Shown here: positions 17,872 to 27,197 of the stretch, piece by piece
How the letters are laid out: every line of letters starts with the position of its first letter
Position numbering within the stretch: position 1 is the stretch's first letter
NCBI RefSeq assembly: GCF_051488665.1
Contig: NZ_JBPSEG010000007.1
Location: 62,001-126,000 of the forward strand
Origin: Melioribacter sp051488665
GTDB taxonomy: Bacteria > Bacteroidota > Ignavibacteria > Ignavibacteriales > Melioribacteraceae
Length of the DNA stretch: 64,000 bases
Direction: 5' to 3'
The notes under the pieces: generated by a model
Databases searched by the model: none
Told to the model about the DNA's origin: nothing
What the model saw: only the letters and a program-made list of their open reading frames with translations
Made by a program: the position numbers and the translations under genes

Positions 17872-20055
17872 TTATTTTATTAATATAAGTCTCTTGGTTT
17901 CCGTGAATTTACCCGCTCTCAGACTGTATAAATATACTCCGCTGGCTAAATCGGATGCGTCGAAGTGAACTTCGTAATTTCCACGCTGTTTATTCTCGTT
18001 TACCAACGTGGTTATTTCTCGTCCTATTAAATCGTAGATTTTAATAGTAACAAATTCGGATTTAGGTATAGAATATTTAATAATTGTAGAAGCGTTAAAG
18101 GGATTGGGGAAGTTTTGTGATAAAGAATATGTAATAGGAGCAGCATTATCATTAATATTTGTGAAGCGTGACTGTATAATCTGAAGTATTTGAGGACTGT
18201 TAATTGTATTTGGTGCGTAGACTGTTATGTATCCACTCCGGTCATATAAATATGGATTAAAATCATAAATAAAGTGAATATTATCGTCGTCAATACCTTG
18301 AGAATTAATTATATGAAGCCAGTCGTCATGCGTAATGGCGCTCCAATTCATGGTGCCACCGGATATATTCTTTACTGTTATAGATGCTTCTCCTTCAAAA
18401 TGGCTAACAAACATAGCAATATCGGGGCTAATTTTTAGAGTCGGTTTATTTTGGGAATAGAAATAAGCAATTAAATTTGTGTCTGCTAATACTTGAAAAG
18501 TGAGAACAGAATCATACGAAAGGACATTAACGCCATCGCTCCAATACATAAATTCAAAACCGGGATTCGCTTTAGCTTTAAGATCTGCATAATAATTCAA
18601 AGGGTATTTGCCGACTCCTTCTATAATTCCACCTTCTAATGGACTTGAAACGGCAGATACATTAAATAGCTTTTGTATTGGTTTGAAGTGAGCAGTAATC
18701 TTTCTATTACGATCGACAGTAACATCCGTCGTTAGTTCTGATGAAAAAATCTGCCCATTTTCTGACCAGTACTGAAAATTATAGAATTCGCTAGGTATTG
18801 CATAGATGGTTACTTGCTGTCCTTCTCTATAAGTTCCGCCTCCTTCTACAGTTCCCCCGTCTGGTGGTTCGCTTTGAAGATCAAGAGAATATACCGGATA
18901 AGGCGTATAATAATTAGCTACAAGATATCTATTTGAAGTTACAACGAATGAGTATTTTTTTTCATAAGAAACAACGGTGCCGTTTTCTGACCAATATAAA
19001 AAATCATAATATTCATTTGGAGTTGTGCTAATTTCTATTTGTTGTCCATATGTATACTCACCACTGCCGGTTACGTTGCCTCCGCCTGTCGGGTATGATA
19101 CAACGGTTATTTTATATTTATCTGCGCGTTCCAGTTTTAATATGGTACCATCTCTACCTACTATAAATCCATAATCAGATGATAGCATATAGATACCTAT
19201 TAAACCCGAATTAGTGCCGCTGCTAATTTGTTCCCATGTAAAGCCGCCGTCGGTTGTTTTAAGGATAACACCATTCTCTCCTGTTACAATTCCATTGTAT
19301 TTATCAAGGAAATAGATACCTCTAAGACATGAACTTGTTCCGCTTTCTGTCTTAATCCACGTATGGCCGCCGTCGCTAGTAACTAAAATAGTGCCGTTAT
19401 CACCAATAACAATCCCGTCCTGAGGTGAAGTAAAGAAAACACCGAATAAATCTTCTTTGACTCCGCTATTTTGAATTAACCAGTTGTACCCTCCATTTTC
19501 TGATCTAATAATATTACCGCCTAAACTCACGGCAGTGACAATATTTTCACTGACCATATAAATGCCGTAAAACCATTCGTATATCGGTGTATTAATTAAT
19601 TCCCAGTTTTTACCGCCATTCAAAGTTTTTATAATTAAGCCATTCTGCCCTGCTGCCATTCCTATGCGTGAGTCGTAAAAGGAGAGCGTTGTTAAAAAGT
19701 AGTCATAAAAGCCGCTTTGTTGGTTAATCCAAGTTTTTCCGCCGTCAAAGGTTTTTAATATGGTGCCGCTAGCGCCAACTGCAATACCGTTCAAATTATC
19801 AAAAAGACGAACAGACGTAAGGGAATGAGGAGAATTACTTTTTTGGTGATTCCAGGTATTCCCGCCGTCAGTAGTTGTTAGAACGGTTCCCCACTGTCCC
19901 ACTATAATTCCGGTATCTTTACTTATAAAATAAGGTAGATAAAGCAATTTTTTTGTATTGCTCTCTTTTGGAACCCATGTATACTGTGCAGTTATAATTG
20001 ATGAAGAATAAAATAACACTAATACTAACAACCGTATAATATTTTTTCTACACAT
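17872..20055 (-). CDS. T9SS-exported protein with YCF48-like propeller, InlB-like repeats and BACON-like domain
   Basis: Signal peptide (about 1-23), then about seven repeats of the type GTILxTxDGGxTW (about 40-310), as in YCF48/BNR-type propellers. Three divergent InlB-type repeats follow (about 315-545), each with a GGxVxGxGxYxxGQ pattern and a FxYWSENG half. A BACON-like domain occupies about 548-640. The C terminus has SQNFPNPFNASTIIKYSIP and YDLIGREITTL, the type IX secretion sorting domain, so it is probably surface-attached or released. Base composition is more AT-rich than neighbours. Probable adhesion or surface-binding role; no enzyme motif seen. Confidence 0.8.
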   Translation of the reverse strand: MCRKNIIRLLVLVLFYSSSIITAQYTWVPKESNTKKLLYLPYFISKDTGIIVGQWGTVLTTTDGGNTWNHQKSNSPHSLTSVRLFDNLNGIAVGASGTILKTFDGGKTWINQQSGFYDYFLTTLSFYDSRIGMAAGQNGLIIKTLNGGKNWELINTPIYEWFYGIYMVSENIVTAVSLGGNIIRSENGGYNWLIQNSGVKEDLFGVFFTSPQDGIVIGDNGTILVTSDGGHTWIKTESGTSSCLRGIYFLDKYNGIVTGENGVILKTTDGGFTWEQISSGTNSGLIGIYMLSSDYGFIVGRDGTILKLERADKYKITVVSYPTGGGNVTGSGEYTYGQQIEISTTPNEYYDFLYWSENGTVVSYEKKYSFVVTSNRYLVANYYTPYPVYSLDLQSEPPDGGTVEGGGTYREGQQVTIYAIPSEFYNFQYWSENGQIFSSELTTDVTVDRNRKITAHFKPIQKLFNVSAVSSPLEGGIIEGVGKYPLNYYADLKAKANPGFEFMYWSDGVNVLSYDSVLTFQVLADTNLIAYFYSQNKPTLKISPDIAMFVSHFEGEASITVKNISGGTMNWSAITHDDWLHIINSQGIDDDNIHFIYDFNPYLYDRSGYITVYAPNTINSPQILQIIQSRFTNINDNAAPITYSLSQNFPNPFNASTIIKYSIPKSEFVTIKIYDLIGREITTLVNENKQRGNYEVHFDASDLASGVYLYSLRAGKFTETKRLILIK

Positions 20056-20108
20056 AACGCCCTCGCTTTGTTTGTGCTTGAAATATTGAACCGTATGATT
20101 ACGATAAT

Positions 20109-20975
20109 TTACAATTTTTTTCTTTGAAATGCATCAATATAACTTTTAGTACTAATGTTAACTATAGAAGATTTTCTATATATAGAGTATTTTTCTAAAA
20201 TAAAATATCCTTTAAATGCGTAATATAATTTTCTGAATATATCGTGAATGTGATAAGTTTTACCATCTAGTTTATACATGGGCATACGAACCTCGTTTTT
20301 ATCATAGAAATGTTCGTGGTTAATAGTAACAAAATTTGAATCATCAATTTTTATTTCTTCATGCCACGAGTGGTCAGCTCCGGCTATAAGTATTTTCTTG
20401 AAACCTAAATTAATTGCTAAACAAATTGTCGGGATTAATACATTATGAGGGCGCGGTATGCCAAGGTTGTATTTAAATAATATAAAAATAAGTTTACTAA
20501 AACCTTCAACAGGCGTGTCGTTAAAGAAAACAATTTTTATATTTTTATTTTTTTTGACTTCCATGCAAAGTTGTGATTTTGCAGCCCTGTAAGGTAAAAA
20601 AAGAATCATTTCCCATTCCGTCTTTTCTAGTAATGCTTTCGTTAATCGGTTCCTCTGCTGATTCATAAAATCAGTTGTCTTTTTCATCCAGAATTCGGGA
20701 GCCGCTAAAATATAGAAATCCGGTTTTATTGAATGATATAGTTCTGATAATGCAAAGAAATTAACGCAAAATAAACTATAATTATTAAGTTTACTCTTAT
20801 AAATTTCTAAGTCTTTATTTAAGGAAGGACCATTGGCTAGTATTATGCATTCTTTTTTCGGAATTTTAATTCTCGTTATTTTTGTATTAATTTTAGACAG
20901 AAGAATTACTTTAGCGAGTGAAAAAAAAGTCTGAATTGTTAATTCAAAAAAGGCACTAATTTTATCAAGTTTCAT
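20109..20975 (-). CDS. GT42-like / DUF115-like putative glycosyltransferase
   Basis: 288 aa, strikingly AT-rich. ILANGPSLNKD near residues 45-55 matches the NGPSL loop shared by GT42 sialyltransferases (Campylobacter Cst) and MptE/DUF115 proteins. ILIAGADHSWHEE near 190-203, following TICLAINLGFKK, matches the later GT42 block (AIALGYKEIYLSGIDFY-like). Because a nonulosonate pathway lies at 31-37 kb, a transferase for pseudaminic or a related acid is a reasonable idea, but this is inference. The start overlaps the GT2 gene by 4 nt. Confidence 0.55.
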   Translation of the reverse strand: MKLDKISAFFELTIQTFFSLAKVILLSKINTKITRIKIPKKECIILANGPSLNKDLEIYKSKLNNYSLFCVNFFALSELYHSIKPDFYILAAPEFWMKKTTDFMNQQRNRLTKALLEKTEWEMILFLPYRAAKSQLCMEVKKNKNIKIVFFNDTPVEGFSKLIFILFKYNLGIPRPHNVLIPTICLAINLGFKKILIAGADHSWHEEIKIDDSNFVTINHEHFYDKNEVRMPMYKLDGKTYHIHDIFRKLYYAFKGYFILEKYSIYRKSSIVNISTKSYIDAFQRKKL

Positions 20976-21892
20976 CTTAAATCCTTATTAAAATACCCCT
21001 GTAGTGTAAACCATCTGTTTTTTATTAAATATATTCCTTTTTTACTTTTTTTTGTTAGAATAAAATAAATACCGACTATAATTCCGATGAATAATTTAAT
21101 TATATATTCAAGTATTTTTAGAATTTTTCTTATTTTTTTTGCATTCCGTAATCGTACTCTTTCACTTGACCCAACTAAAAGAGCAATCCTTTTGAGAGAT
21201 TCCGGATTTAATCTGCTTTTATCAATATGGTGATATAGGATAAACTTTGGATTGTATAAATATTTTTTTTTGTTTTTATCTAGCTGCAAAAATATATATT
21301 TATCATCACATCTAGAATAGAGTTCGGTGTCAAATAATCCTGTTTCGTTAAATACACTCTTTCTGAAGGCCATGCTGCAACCTGGAGGGTATTTACTATA
21401 AGGGTATTTTCTTATTTTATCGCCCCAGTCGGATTTAGTAACTAAGCCCCATAAAAAGAGTGACATCCATTCTGGCTCTTTGTTATCTTCATATTTAGGA
21501 ATAATCTTTCCCCCCATTGCATCCACTTCAGGGAACTCGTTAAAAAAATTAATAGCTTCTTGAAGATAATTTTTTGTCAGCTCTGCATCATCATCTATAA
21601 AAATAACTATTGTTCCAGATGATTCTTTTATACCTCTATTTCTAGCTGCAGATAAACCTCTTTGCGTTTCTAAGAAATATTTAATGTTTAATTCTGGGTT
21701 TTGTTTAATAAATTCATTACATACGGTTTCTGTATTATCTGTCGAATTATTATTAACTATTATTATTTCGAACTTGTTTTTATCTAAGGATTGTTCTTTT
21801 AATGAATTTAAAGCTATTGGTAAGTACTTTTCTCGGTTATAGGTGCAAATAATAACTGAAATTTGTTGTGTGTCCAAATTTACTCTTTTCAT
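20972..21892 (-). CDS. Glycosyltransferase family 2
   Basis: 306 aa. QISVIICTYNREKYLP at the N terminus, VNNNSTDNTE for the nucleotide site, GLSAARNRGIKES and the metal-binding FIDDDAEL mark the GT-A fold of family 2 (about 10-230). CDDKYIFLQL is the likely second acidic motif. The C-terminal 60 residues hold one hydrophobic membrane segment (LFIGIIVGIYFIL). It probably adds a sugar to a lipid-linked oligosaccharide. It overlaps both neighbours by 4 nt and shares their AT-rich composition. Confidence 0.88.
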   Translation of the reverse strand: MKRVNLDTQQISVIICTYNREKYLPIALNSLKEQSLDKNKFEIIIVNNNSTDNTETVCNEFIKQNPELNIKYFLETQRGLSAARNRGIKESSGTIVIFIDDDAELTKNYLQEAINFFNEFPEVDAMGGKIIPKYEDNKEPEWMSLFLWGLVTKSDWGDKIRKYPYSKYPPGCSMAFRKSVFNETGLFDTELYSRCDDKYIFLQLDKNKKKYLYNPKFILYHHIDKSRLNPESLKRIALLVGSSERVRLRNAKKIRKILKILEYIIKLFIGIIVGIYFILTKKSKKGIYLIKNRWFTLQGYFNKDLR

Positions 21893-23361
21893 TTTTTTAC
21901 CAGATTGATTATAAGATTTATCAATTTCTTGGGACTCTTAATATATTCCAACTCCCGTTCCTCGTAAAAGCCGAATGGCAAAAGTATAAACGGAAAAGCC
22001 CCTGTCAAAATTAATTTTACAAATAAATAAATTGTGCCCTGAGGCATTATATAAACCGGAGCCGACAAGATTATTCCCCAAAAAATCAACAGTAAAATTT
22101 TTTTGCGCTCGTACGGTATTTTAAAATGCTTGTCGGATACGATTAACGTCGCCAGATAAAAAATCACAAAGGCAATCAAAGTGTTGAATGCGGCTGCAAT
22201 AATGCCGTATTTAGGAATAAAAATAAAATTGAGCGCAATATTCAGAAATGCAGCGCTCAATGTAATGGTTGCAATATGTTTTGTGTTTTTAGTGAGCATC
22301 ATTCCAAGCGATGCGGTAATACGCATGCCGCTGAGAGAATATGAAATCAAAATAACCGGCACAACCATATAAGCGGAAAAATATTCCGGTTTTTCTGCGA
22401 ATATACCAACGATTTCTCTGCTGAAGAGCGAAATTGCAACGCTTCCCCAAAGAAACATGAAAGCGGAATACGTCATTAATTTGCTGAAAAATCTTTTGTC
22501 GTCCTTTTGGCCGTAGTATTTGTAAGCCACGGGCATCAGACTCAAACTAAAAGGCATTATCAAAAACATATTGAGCACGCCGGCTATGCGGTATCCCAAA
22601 CCGTAAATTGCGTTCGATTCCGGACCGAGTAAATAAGTTATGATGTAGCGGTCGCTCAGGTTCAGAAGCATAATGCCGATTGTGCCAAATACCAAAGGGA
22701 ATCCGAATTTGAACGATACTCTCAAAAGTTCGCTGTCGAAACGGTGCGACATCTGGTTCAATAATTTTATAAGCAGGAACAGAGCCGTAGCGGCTTCGCC
22801 TATCAATGTGGCTGTAAATATTCCTTCCAGTCCTTTGTTCAATACCGTCAGCGCATATATGATGCCGGCTGCGATCAATATCAATTTTGTTACGCTTACG
22901 GCGGTATAGAAAAACGCCCTTTCTTCTGCCCGAAATTTCGACAAAAAAAGATTATTGAGAGTGCGAAAAAAAACTATCCATACTATAAGTCTTATGTATA
23001 CAGGTTTGATTAATAGGGAGGCTTCCAAATCGTTGTACGTATTTATAAAAAGTTCGCCCGCCATAATCAGGAGAGAGCATACGAAAACAACGAATAGAGT
23101 GATTGTAAAAAGAGCGTCTTTTTTCCTGGCTTTGTACTCCGAACTGTTGTTCAAAAATATGATCGATGCGGCTTGCCCGAGCAGAAAGATTTCCGCGAGT
23201 ATGTTTGTCGTGATATCGAGCAAGTCCCATTTACCGAAATCCTGCTGCGTCAGGTAAGCCGTATAAACCGGAAGGAGTACGACGCCGATTAGTTTGGGCG
23301 CCATATTGCTCAAGCTGTAGACAAAAGTATCTCTTAGCGTACTTTTGAGCCGCTCAATCAT
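21889..23361 (-). CDS. Oligosaccharide flippase (Wzx/PST-type)
   Basis: A multi-pass membrane protein with about 12-14 hydrophobic helices and the MOP/PST N terminus RDTFVYSLSNMAPKLIGVVLLPVYTAYL, as in O-antigen and capsule flippases that move undecaprenyl-linked repeats across the inner membrane. The reading frame is open to 23418, but the ATG at 23361 (MIERLK) is preferred because it sits right at the stop of the upstream yfhO-like gene (TAAAATG) and removes a basic, non-homologous-looking 19-residue extension. Composition rises to the ordinary GC of the chromosome here, unlike the two transferase genes downstream. Confidence 0.88.
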   Translation of the reverse strand: MIERLKSTLRDTFVYSLSNMAPKLIGVVLLPVYTAYLTQQDFGKWDLLDITTNILAEIFLLGQAASIIFLNNSSEYKARKKDALFTITLFVVFVCSLLIMAGELFINTYNDLEASLLIKPVYIRLIVWIVFFRTLNNLFLSKFRAEERAFFYTAVSVTKLILIAAGIIYALTVLNKGLEGIFTATLIGEAATALFLLIKLLNQMSHRFDSELLRVSFKFGFPLVFGTIGIMLLNLSDRYIITYLLGPESNAIYGLGYRIAGVLNMFLIMPFSLSLMPVAYKYYGQKDDKRFFSKLMTYSAFMFLWGSVAISLFSREIVGIFAEKPEYFSAYMVVPVILISYSLSGMRITASLGMMLTKNTKHIATITLSAAFLNIALNFIFIPKYGIIAAAFNTLIAFVIFYLATLIVSDKHFKIPYERKKILLLIFWGIILSAPVYIMPQGTIYLFVKLILTGAFPFILLPFGFYEERELEYIKSPKKLINLIINLVKK

Positions 23362-23362
23362 T

Positions 23363-25876
23363 TTATTGCTTGTTCTTCTTTTTCTTTGTGAAAATGATTG
23401 TAACGGCAATCGATGCAAAGAGAAGTATATTAAGTATGAGCGAAAGATTCTTGCCTATAATAAAAGCGTCGGGTTCATAAATGAATTCGATTTCATGCGT
23501 ACCTTCGGGCACTACTATTCCCATAAAAGCGTGATTTGTCTTGAGTATTTCCGTCTTATTGCCGTCTACAAAAGCTTTCCATCCCGGCAAGTAAGTCGTG
23601 CAAAATACAAGGAAGTTATCGCCCGACGTTGCGGTTTTTGCCGTTATTTTTTCGTCGCTGTAAGAAGTAATGGTCAACGAAGTCGTTGTGTCGGTTCCGT
23701 CGACTTCCAAATTACCGCTTTCAATAAAAGCCTTTTCTCTCGGATCGAATTCGTCGTTGGCGACGGCTTTCAGTATCTCGATCGGTTTTTTAATCTCCAC
23801 GGTGTCAACAAAGTAGAGTCTGGGAAGCGCCATTTGGTTTTCATAAACAAAAGTATTTTGCGATTGATAAATCGGCGACAATCCCATCGGATTATACGGT
23901 CTGTCCATTACGATATACTTTACATTTGCCATTCGCCAGAGGGTAACGTTTGCCGGCGAGACCACGTCGATTATATCCTGATATGCCCTCGGTTTTACCG
24001 CAGAATATCCGAAGAAATCTTCCAGCAGAAAATAAACGTTAAAATTTCCGTTGTTGGAAATAGACCCCAACGATCCGTCCTGTTTCAGATTTAATATTCT
24101 GAACGGTTCTTTATCGTTCCTGCTTTTAATTGCGGTTACATATTCGGGTTGGCGGAACATTTCTTCAATTCTCTTGGAATCTTCGTAGTGAGCACCGCGG
24201 TTGCCGATCCTGAAGAGGTCGAATATTATCAGGAATGCAACAGCGCTTAATAATACCTCTTTTGCAATATTTTTATTCAGATAAGCATAAATCAATCCGA
24301 ATGTAAGACTAAGAAGAGCCATGGCTATTTGCAGATCTCCTCGGAACATATCCGCCATATACCCCGAGAGGGCGTTGAACATTTGCGCTTGTTGTTGATT
24401 GCTCAGAGCCGCCGCATAACCGTTCACTCTCGAAACAAACCAATCCGATATAACGCCGCCGAAAATAATAGAAAAAACAAAAAGTCCCGAAAAAACGAGA
24501 GCCGTGTTTTTGAATTGTTTCAGGCGCGCTGTGTTTTTTTCTTTCCTCAACTCCGCCAATTTCATTAAACCCAGTCCGGCCATCACGGGAAAGATAATTT
24601 GAATTACGTGAAGTATCATTGACGGGGTTCTGAAATTATCGAAGAAAGGGAAATAATAGTACATAAAATTGTACACTACGGGAAATGTTCGTCCGAAGGA
24701 AATCAGCAAAAAGAATAGTACAACGATTGTAAAATAACGCACTGCAGGGTCTTTCCAGCGCAAAAATATCGTCATTATTCCGAGCGCAAAAACGATTACT
24801 CCCATATACATAGCCGTATCCACAAAAGGCATTTGACCGAAATACGTGTTAACTTCAACGGCTTGATTGTTTGTAAGGGGACCTTTATAAGTCGAGCGTC
24901 CGAATCCGTAATAAGAAGGCACAACGAAAGTTAATACTTCGCCGGGAGAAAAAGACCAGTTTGTTGCGTATTGATAAAAATCGGATTCGCTTTGCGCGCT
25001 TTTGTTCTCTTTTTCTACAATACTCTCCGTGCCTCGCGTGGAATACGGCTTATATTCGAATAACTGTCCGTAAGTGTCATACGACATTAATAGGGCTATT
25101 GCCGCCGCGGCAATCGATACTAAGATCGATTTAAACAGTTGATTTCTCAAAACATTATTTTTTGTCGCAATTGCGTGGGCAAAATAATAAATGAAATAAA
25201 CGAGCCCCGCCAGCCCGAAATAAAAAACAATCTGAACGTGAGCTCCGAAAACCAGTATATGTAAACCGACAATAAACAATAAGACGTCCAGAATTTTAAT
25301 TTCTTTTTGGAATTTAAATAGCATCATCATAATGAATGGAAAGATAGAAAGGCTCATCAGTTTTGTAGTGTGCCCTATAAAAAATAGCACTATAATACCC
25401 GTGCTGAATGCCGCCGATACTGCCGTTATGAAAGCAATGCCGCGCGACGCTCCAAAATTTCTCATAAAGAAAAATGCCGTGAAAGCAAGCAATAACAGAT
25501 TGAAAGTATAAATGGCGTTGTAATTCTTGAACGCCGCCGAATAAATTCTGGAAGCGTACGAATAGAGCATTGCCGTTAAATCGTAATAACGAGGCGACAT
25601 CGAGGTCACTACCGCAGGCATTCCGCAAAATATATACGGATTCCATAGAGATACGCCTTCGCGCTCTTTCAAAGCATATTGCCGCATACTTTTGATTTGA
25701 ACCAAATCGCCTGAAGTAGTTGTCTTATCGCCGAACATGACCGGCGAAAAAAATACGAATAAAAGAAGGATAATTATCCCAAGTAATAACGCCGTTCTGT
25801 ATTTTTCGGGAATCAGATTTTCGATAGTAAAGCCGTATTCTTTTGGTTGGTTTGCACCCTTCTTTTGCTTGCTCAT
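23363..25876 (-). CDS. YfhO-family membrane protein (GT-C-like)
   Basis: 837 aa with a dozen or so predicted membrane helices, beginning at about 30 and running to 560, then a C-terminal soluble domain and a last helix near 805-830. Segments such as GDLVQIKSMRQYALKEREG, LWNPYIFCGMPA and the C-terminal PGWKAFVDGNKTEI plus HEIEFIYEPDAF match bacterial YfhO-type proteins implicated in lipid-linked sugar transfer. The acceptor is unknown. It lies within the surface-glycan locus between the flippase and a GT4, with the flippase start almost touching its stop. Confidence 0.8.
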   Translation of the reverse strand: MSKQKKGANQPKEYGFTIENLIPEKYRTALLLGIIILLLFVFFSPVMFGDKTTTSGDLVQIKSMRQYALKEREGVSLWNPYIFCGMPAVVTSMSPRYYDLTAMLYSYASRIYSAAFKNYNAIYTFNLLLLAFTAFFFMRNFGASRGIAFITAVSAAFSTGIIVLFFIGHTTKLMSLSIFPFIMMMLFKFQKEIKILDVLLFIVGLHILVFGAHVQIVFYFGLAGLVYFIYYFAHAIATKNNVLRNQLFKSILVSIAAAAIALLMSYDTYGQLFEYKPYSTRGTESIVEKENKSAQSESDFYQYATNWSFSPGEVLTFVVPSYYGFGRSTYKGPLTNNQAVEVNTYFGQMPFVDTAMYMGVIVFALGIMTIFLRWKDPAVRYFTIVVLFFLLISFGRTFPVVYNFMYYYFPFFDNFRTPSMILHVIQIIFPVMAGLGLMKLAELRKEKNTARLKQFKNTALVFSGLFVFSIIFGGVISDWFVSRVNGYAAALSNQQQAQMFNALSGYMADMFRGDLQIAMALLSLTFGLIYAYLNKNIAKEVLLSAVAFLIIFDLFRIGNRGAHYEDSKRIEEMFRQPEYVTAIKSRNDKEPFRILNLKQDGSLGSISNNGNFNVYFLLEDFFGYSAVKPRAYQDIIDVVSPANVTLWRMANVKYIVMDRPYNPMGLSPIYQSQNTFVYENQMALPRLYFVDTVEIKKPIEILKAVANDEFDPREKAFIESGNLEVDGTDTTTSLTITSYSDEKITAKTATSGDNFLVFCTTYLPGWKAFVDGNKTEILKTNHAFMGIVVPEGTHEIEFIYEPDAFIIGKNLSLILNILLFASIAVTIIFTKKKKNKQ

Positions 25877-25904
25877 TTATTCACCGTATTAATTTTTTAA
25901 TACT

Positions 25905-27188
25905 TTATTGATTTAGAATTGCTTTTGCATAATTTCCCCAGCTCATTTTCTTTGCCTGCTCCTCGATTCTGCCGCGCGGAATCGGGTTTTCAATAAAATC
26001 TTTCATTACTTTATACATTGAATCGATGTCGTTCGGTTCGGCAAGATATCCGTTGTAACCGTGTTTGATTGTCTCGGGAAAATGGCCTACCGCAGTGGCT
26101 ATCGAAGGCAGATTGAAGTTATACGCCATTGATTCTACTCCGGATGGAGTGGCGACTTCATAAAAGAGGACGTTGCAATCGGCCACCTGAAAATATTTAT
26201 GGACTTCTTCGTTTGGCACGTATCTGTTGATTACGACAACGCTGTCGCGAATGCCGAGTTTGTCGATCAATTCAAGCGGTCTGTAACTGCTTTCGTCGTC
26301 TTTTTCTTTTGTAACGAGTTTTTTGATAAATCCGAAAATTTTCTTTTTTAATTTAGTAGATAGTTTCTTTTCGTCCAAAGTCTGCCAGAAGGACTCGCCC
26401 ACAATCAACAGCGATACGTCGTTCCGCTCTGCAGCTAACTTTGCAAATGCGGGAATTACATTGTGCAAGCCTTTGTATTTTCGTATAAAGCCGAAAAAAA
26501 GGAAAACATATTTCTTCAGTCCGAGCTCCGCTTTTATTTTTTCGCGGTCGATGTTGATATCGGGCGTAAACATATCGTATATCGGGTGATAAAGACGTAT
26601 TACCTGTTGAATCCCTTTCCCGGCTAATTCCGTGTGCTTGGCTCTGGGCTGCCTGTCGACCAGAATAAATTTTTGTTTCGGAAAAATTTCCTGCAATTCC
26701 TGAAATGTTTTGAGCGAGTGCACTATAAAAGTGTGAGGTTTCTTAAGGGCGTATTTAAGAAACAGTTTATCGAGTATGCTGCTTTCTTTCTGCGCTACAA
26801 CGTGGAGATCGAATATAATTTCGCAATCGCAACCGGTTCTTAATTTTTGGGCAATATAGCCCATCGGCAATCCCTGCACAGAAATAGCCCATTGGAATAC
26901 TACAATATCCGGATTAATGCTTTTTATAAGTTTAACGGTTTTATTCCACGAAAAAGGATTGTTGTAGTTGGTAACATACTCGATTTTAACTGGCGTGCCT
27001 TCAAGAAAGTTTTTCTTGCTCGAACGGTCGATAAAATCGCGGGGTATTATTGACGGGTACTGCTGCGTCCAGGATACTATATAAACTTCCGCTCCCAACT
27101 TACTCAAAGATTTTGCAAGCGATGTCGTATAATTAGCAATGCCGCCTTTGAATTGCGGTCCGGGACCGAAGATAACGATTCTTTTCAT
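25905..27188 (-). CDS. Glycosyltransferase family 4 / GT1-like
   Basis: 427 aa. The N-terminal KGGIANYTTSLAKSLSKLGAEV is the acceptor-side Rossmann opening of GT-B enzymes. The second domain has FLFFGFIRKYKGLHNVIPAF (about 230-250), followed by PNEEVHKYFQVADCNVLFY and an E-x7-E-like region (SGVESMAYNFNLP) that binds the nucleotide sugar. Likely a retaining transferase for surface polysaccharide. It follows the epimerase gene by 9 nt. Confidence 0.85.
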   Translation of the reverse strand: MKRIVIFGPGPQFKGGIANYTTSLAKSLSKLGAEVYIVSWTQQYPSIIPRDFIDRSSKKNFLEGTPVKIEYVTNYNNPFSWNKTVKLIKSINPDIVVFQWAISVQGLPMGYIAQKLRTGCDCEIIFDLHVVAQKESSILDKLFLKYALKKPHTFIVHSLKTFQELQEIFPKQKFILVDRQPRAKHTELAGKGIQQVIRLYHPIYDMFTPDINIDREKIKAELGLKKYVFLFFGFIRKYKGLHNVIPAFAKLAAERNDVSLLIVGESFWQTLDEKKLSTKLKKKIFGFIKKLVTKEKDDESSYRPLELIDKLGIRDSVVVINRYVPNEEVHKYFQVADCNVLFYEVATPSGVESMAYNFNLPSIATAVGHFPETIKHGYNGYLAEPNDIDSMYKVMKDFIENPIPRGRIEEQAKKMSWGNYAKAILNQ

Positions 27189-27197
27189 AATTGGCGA

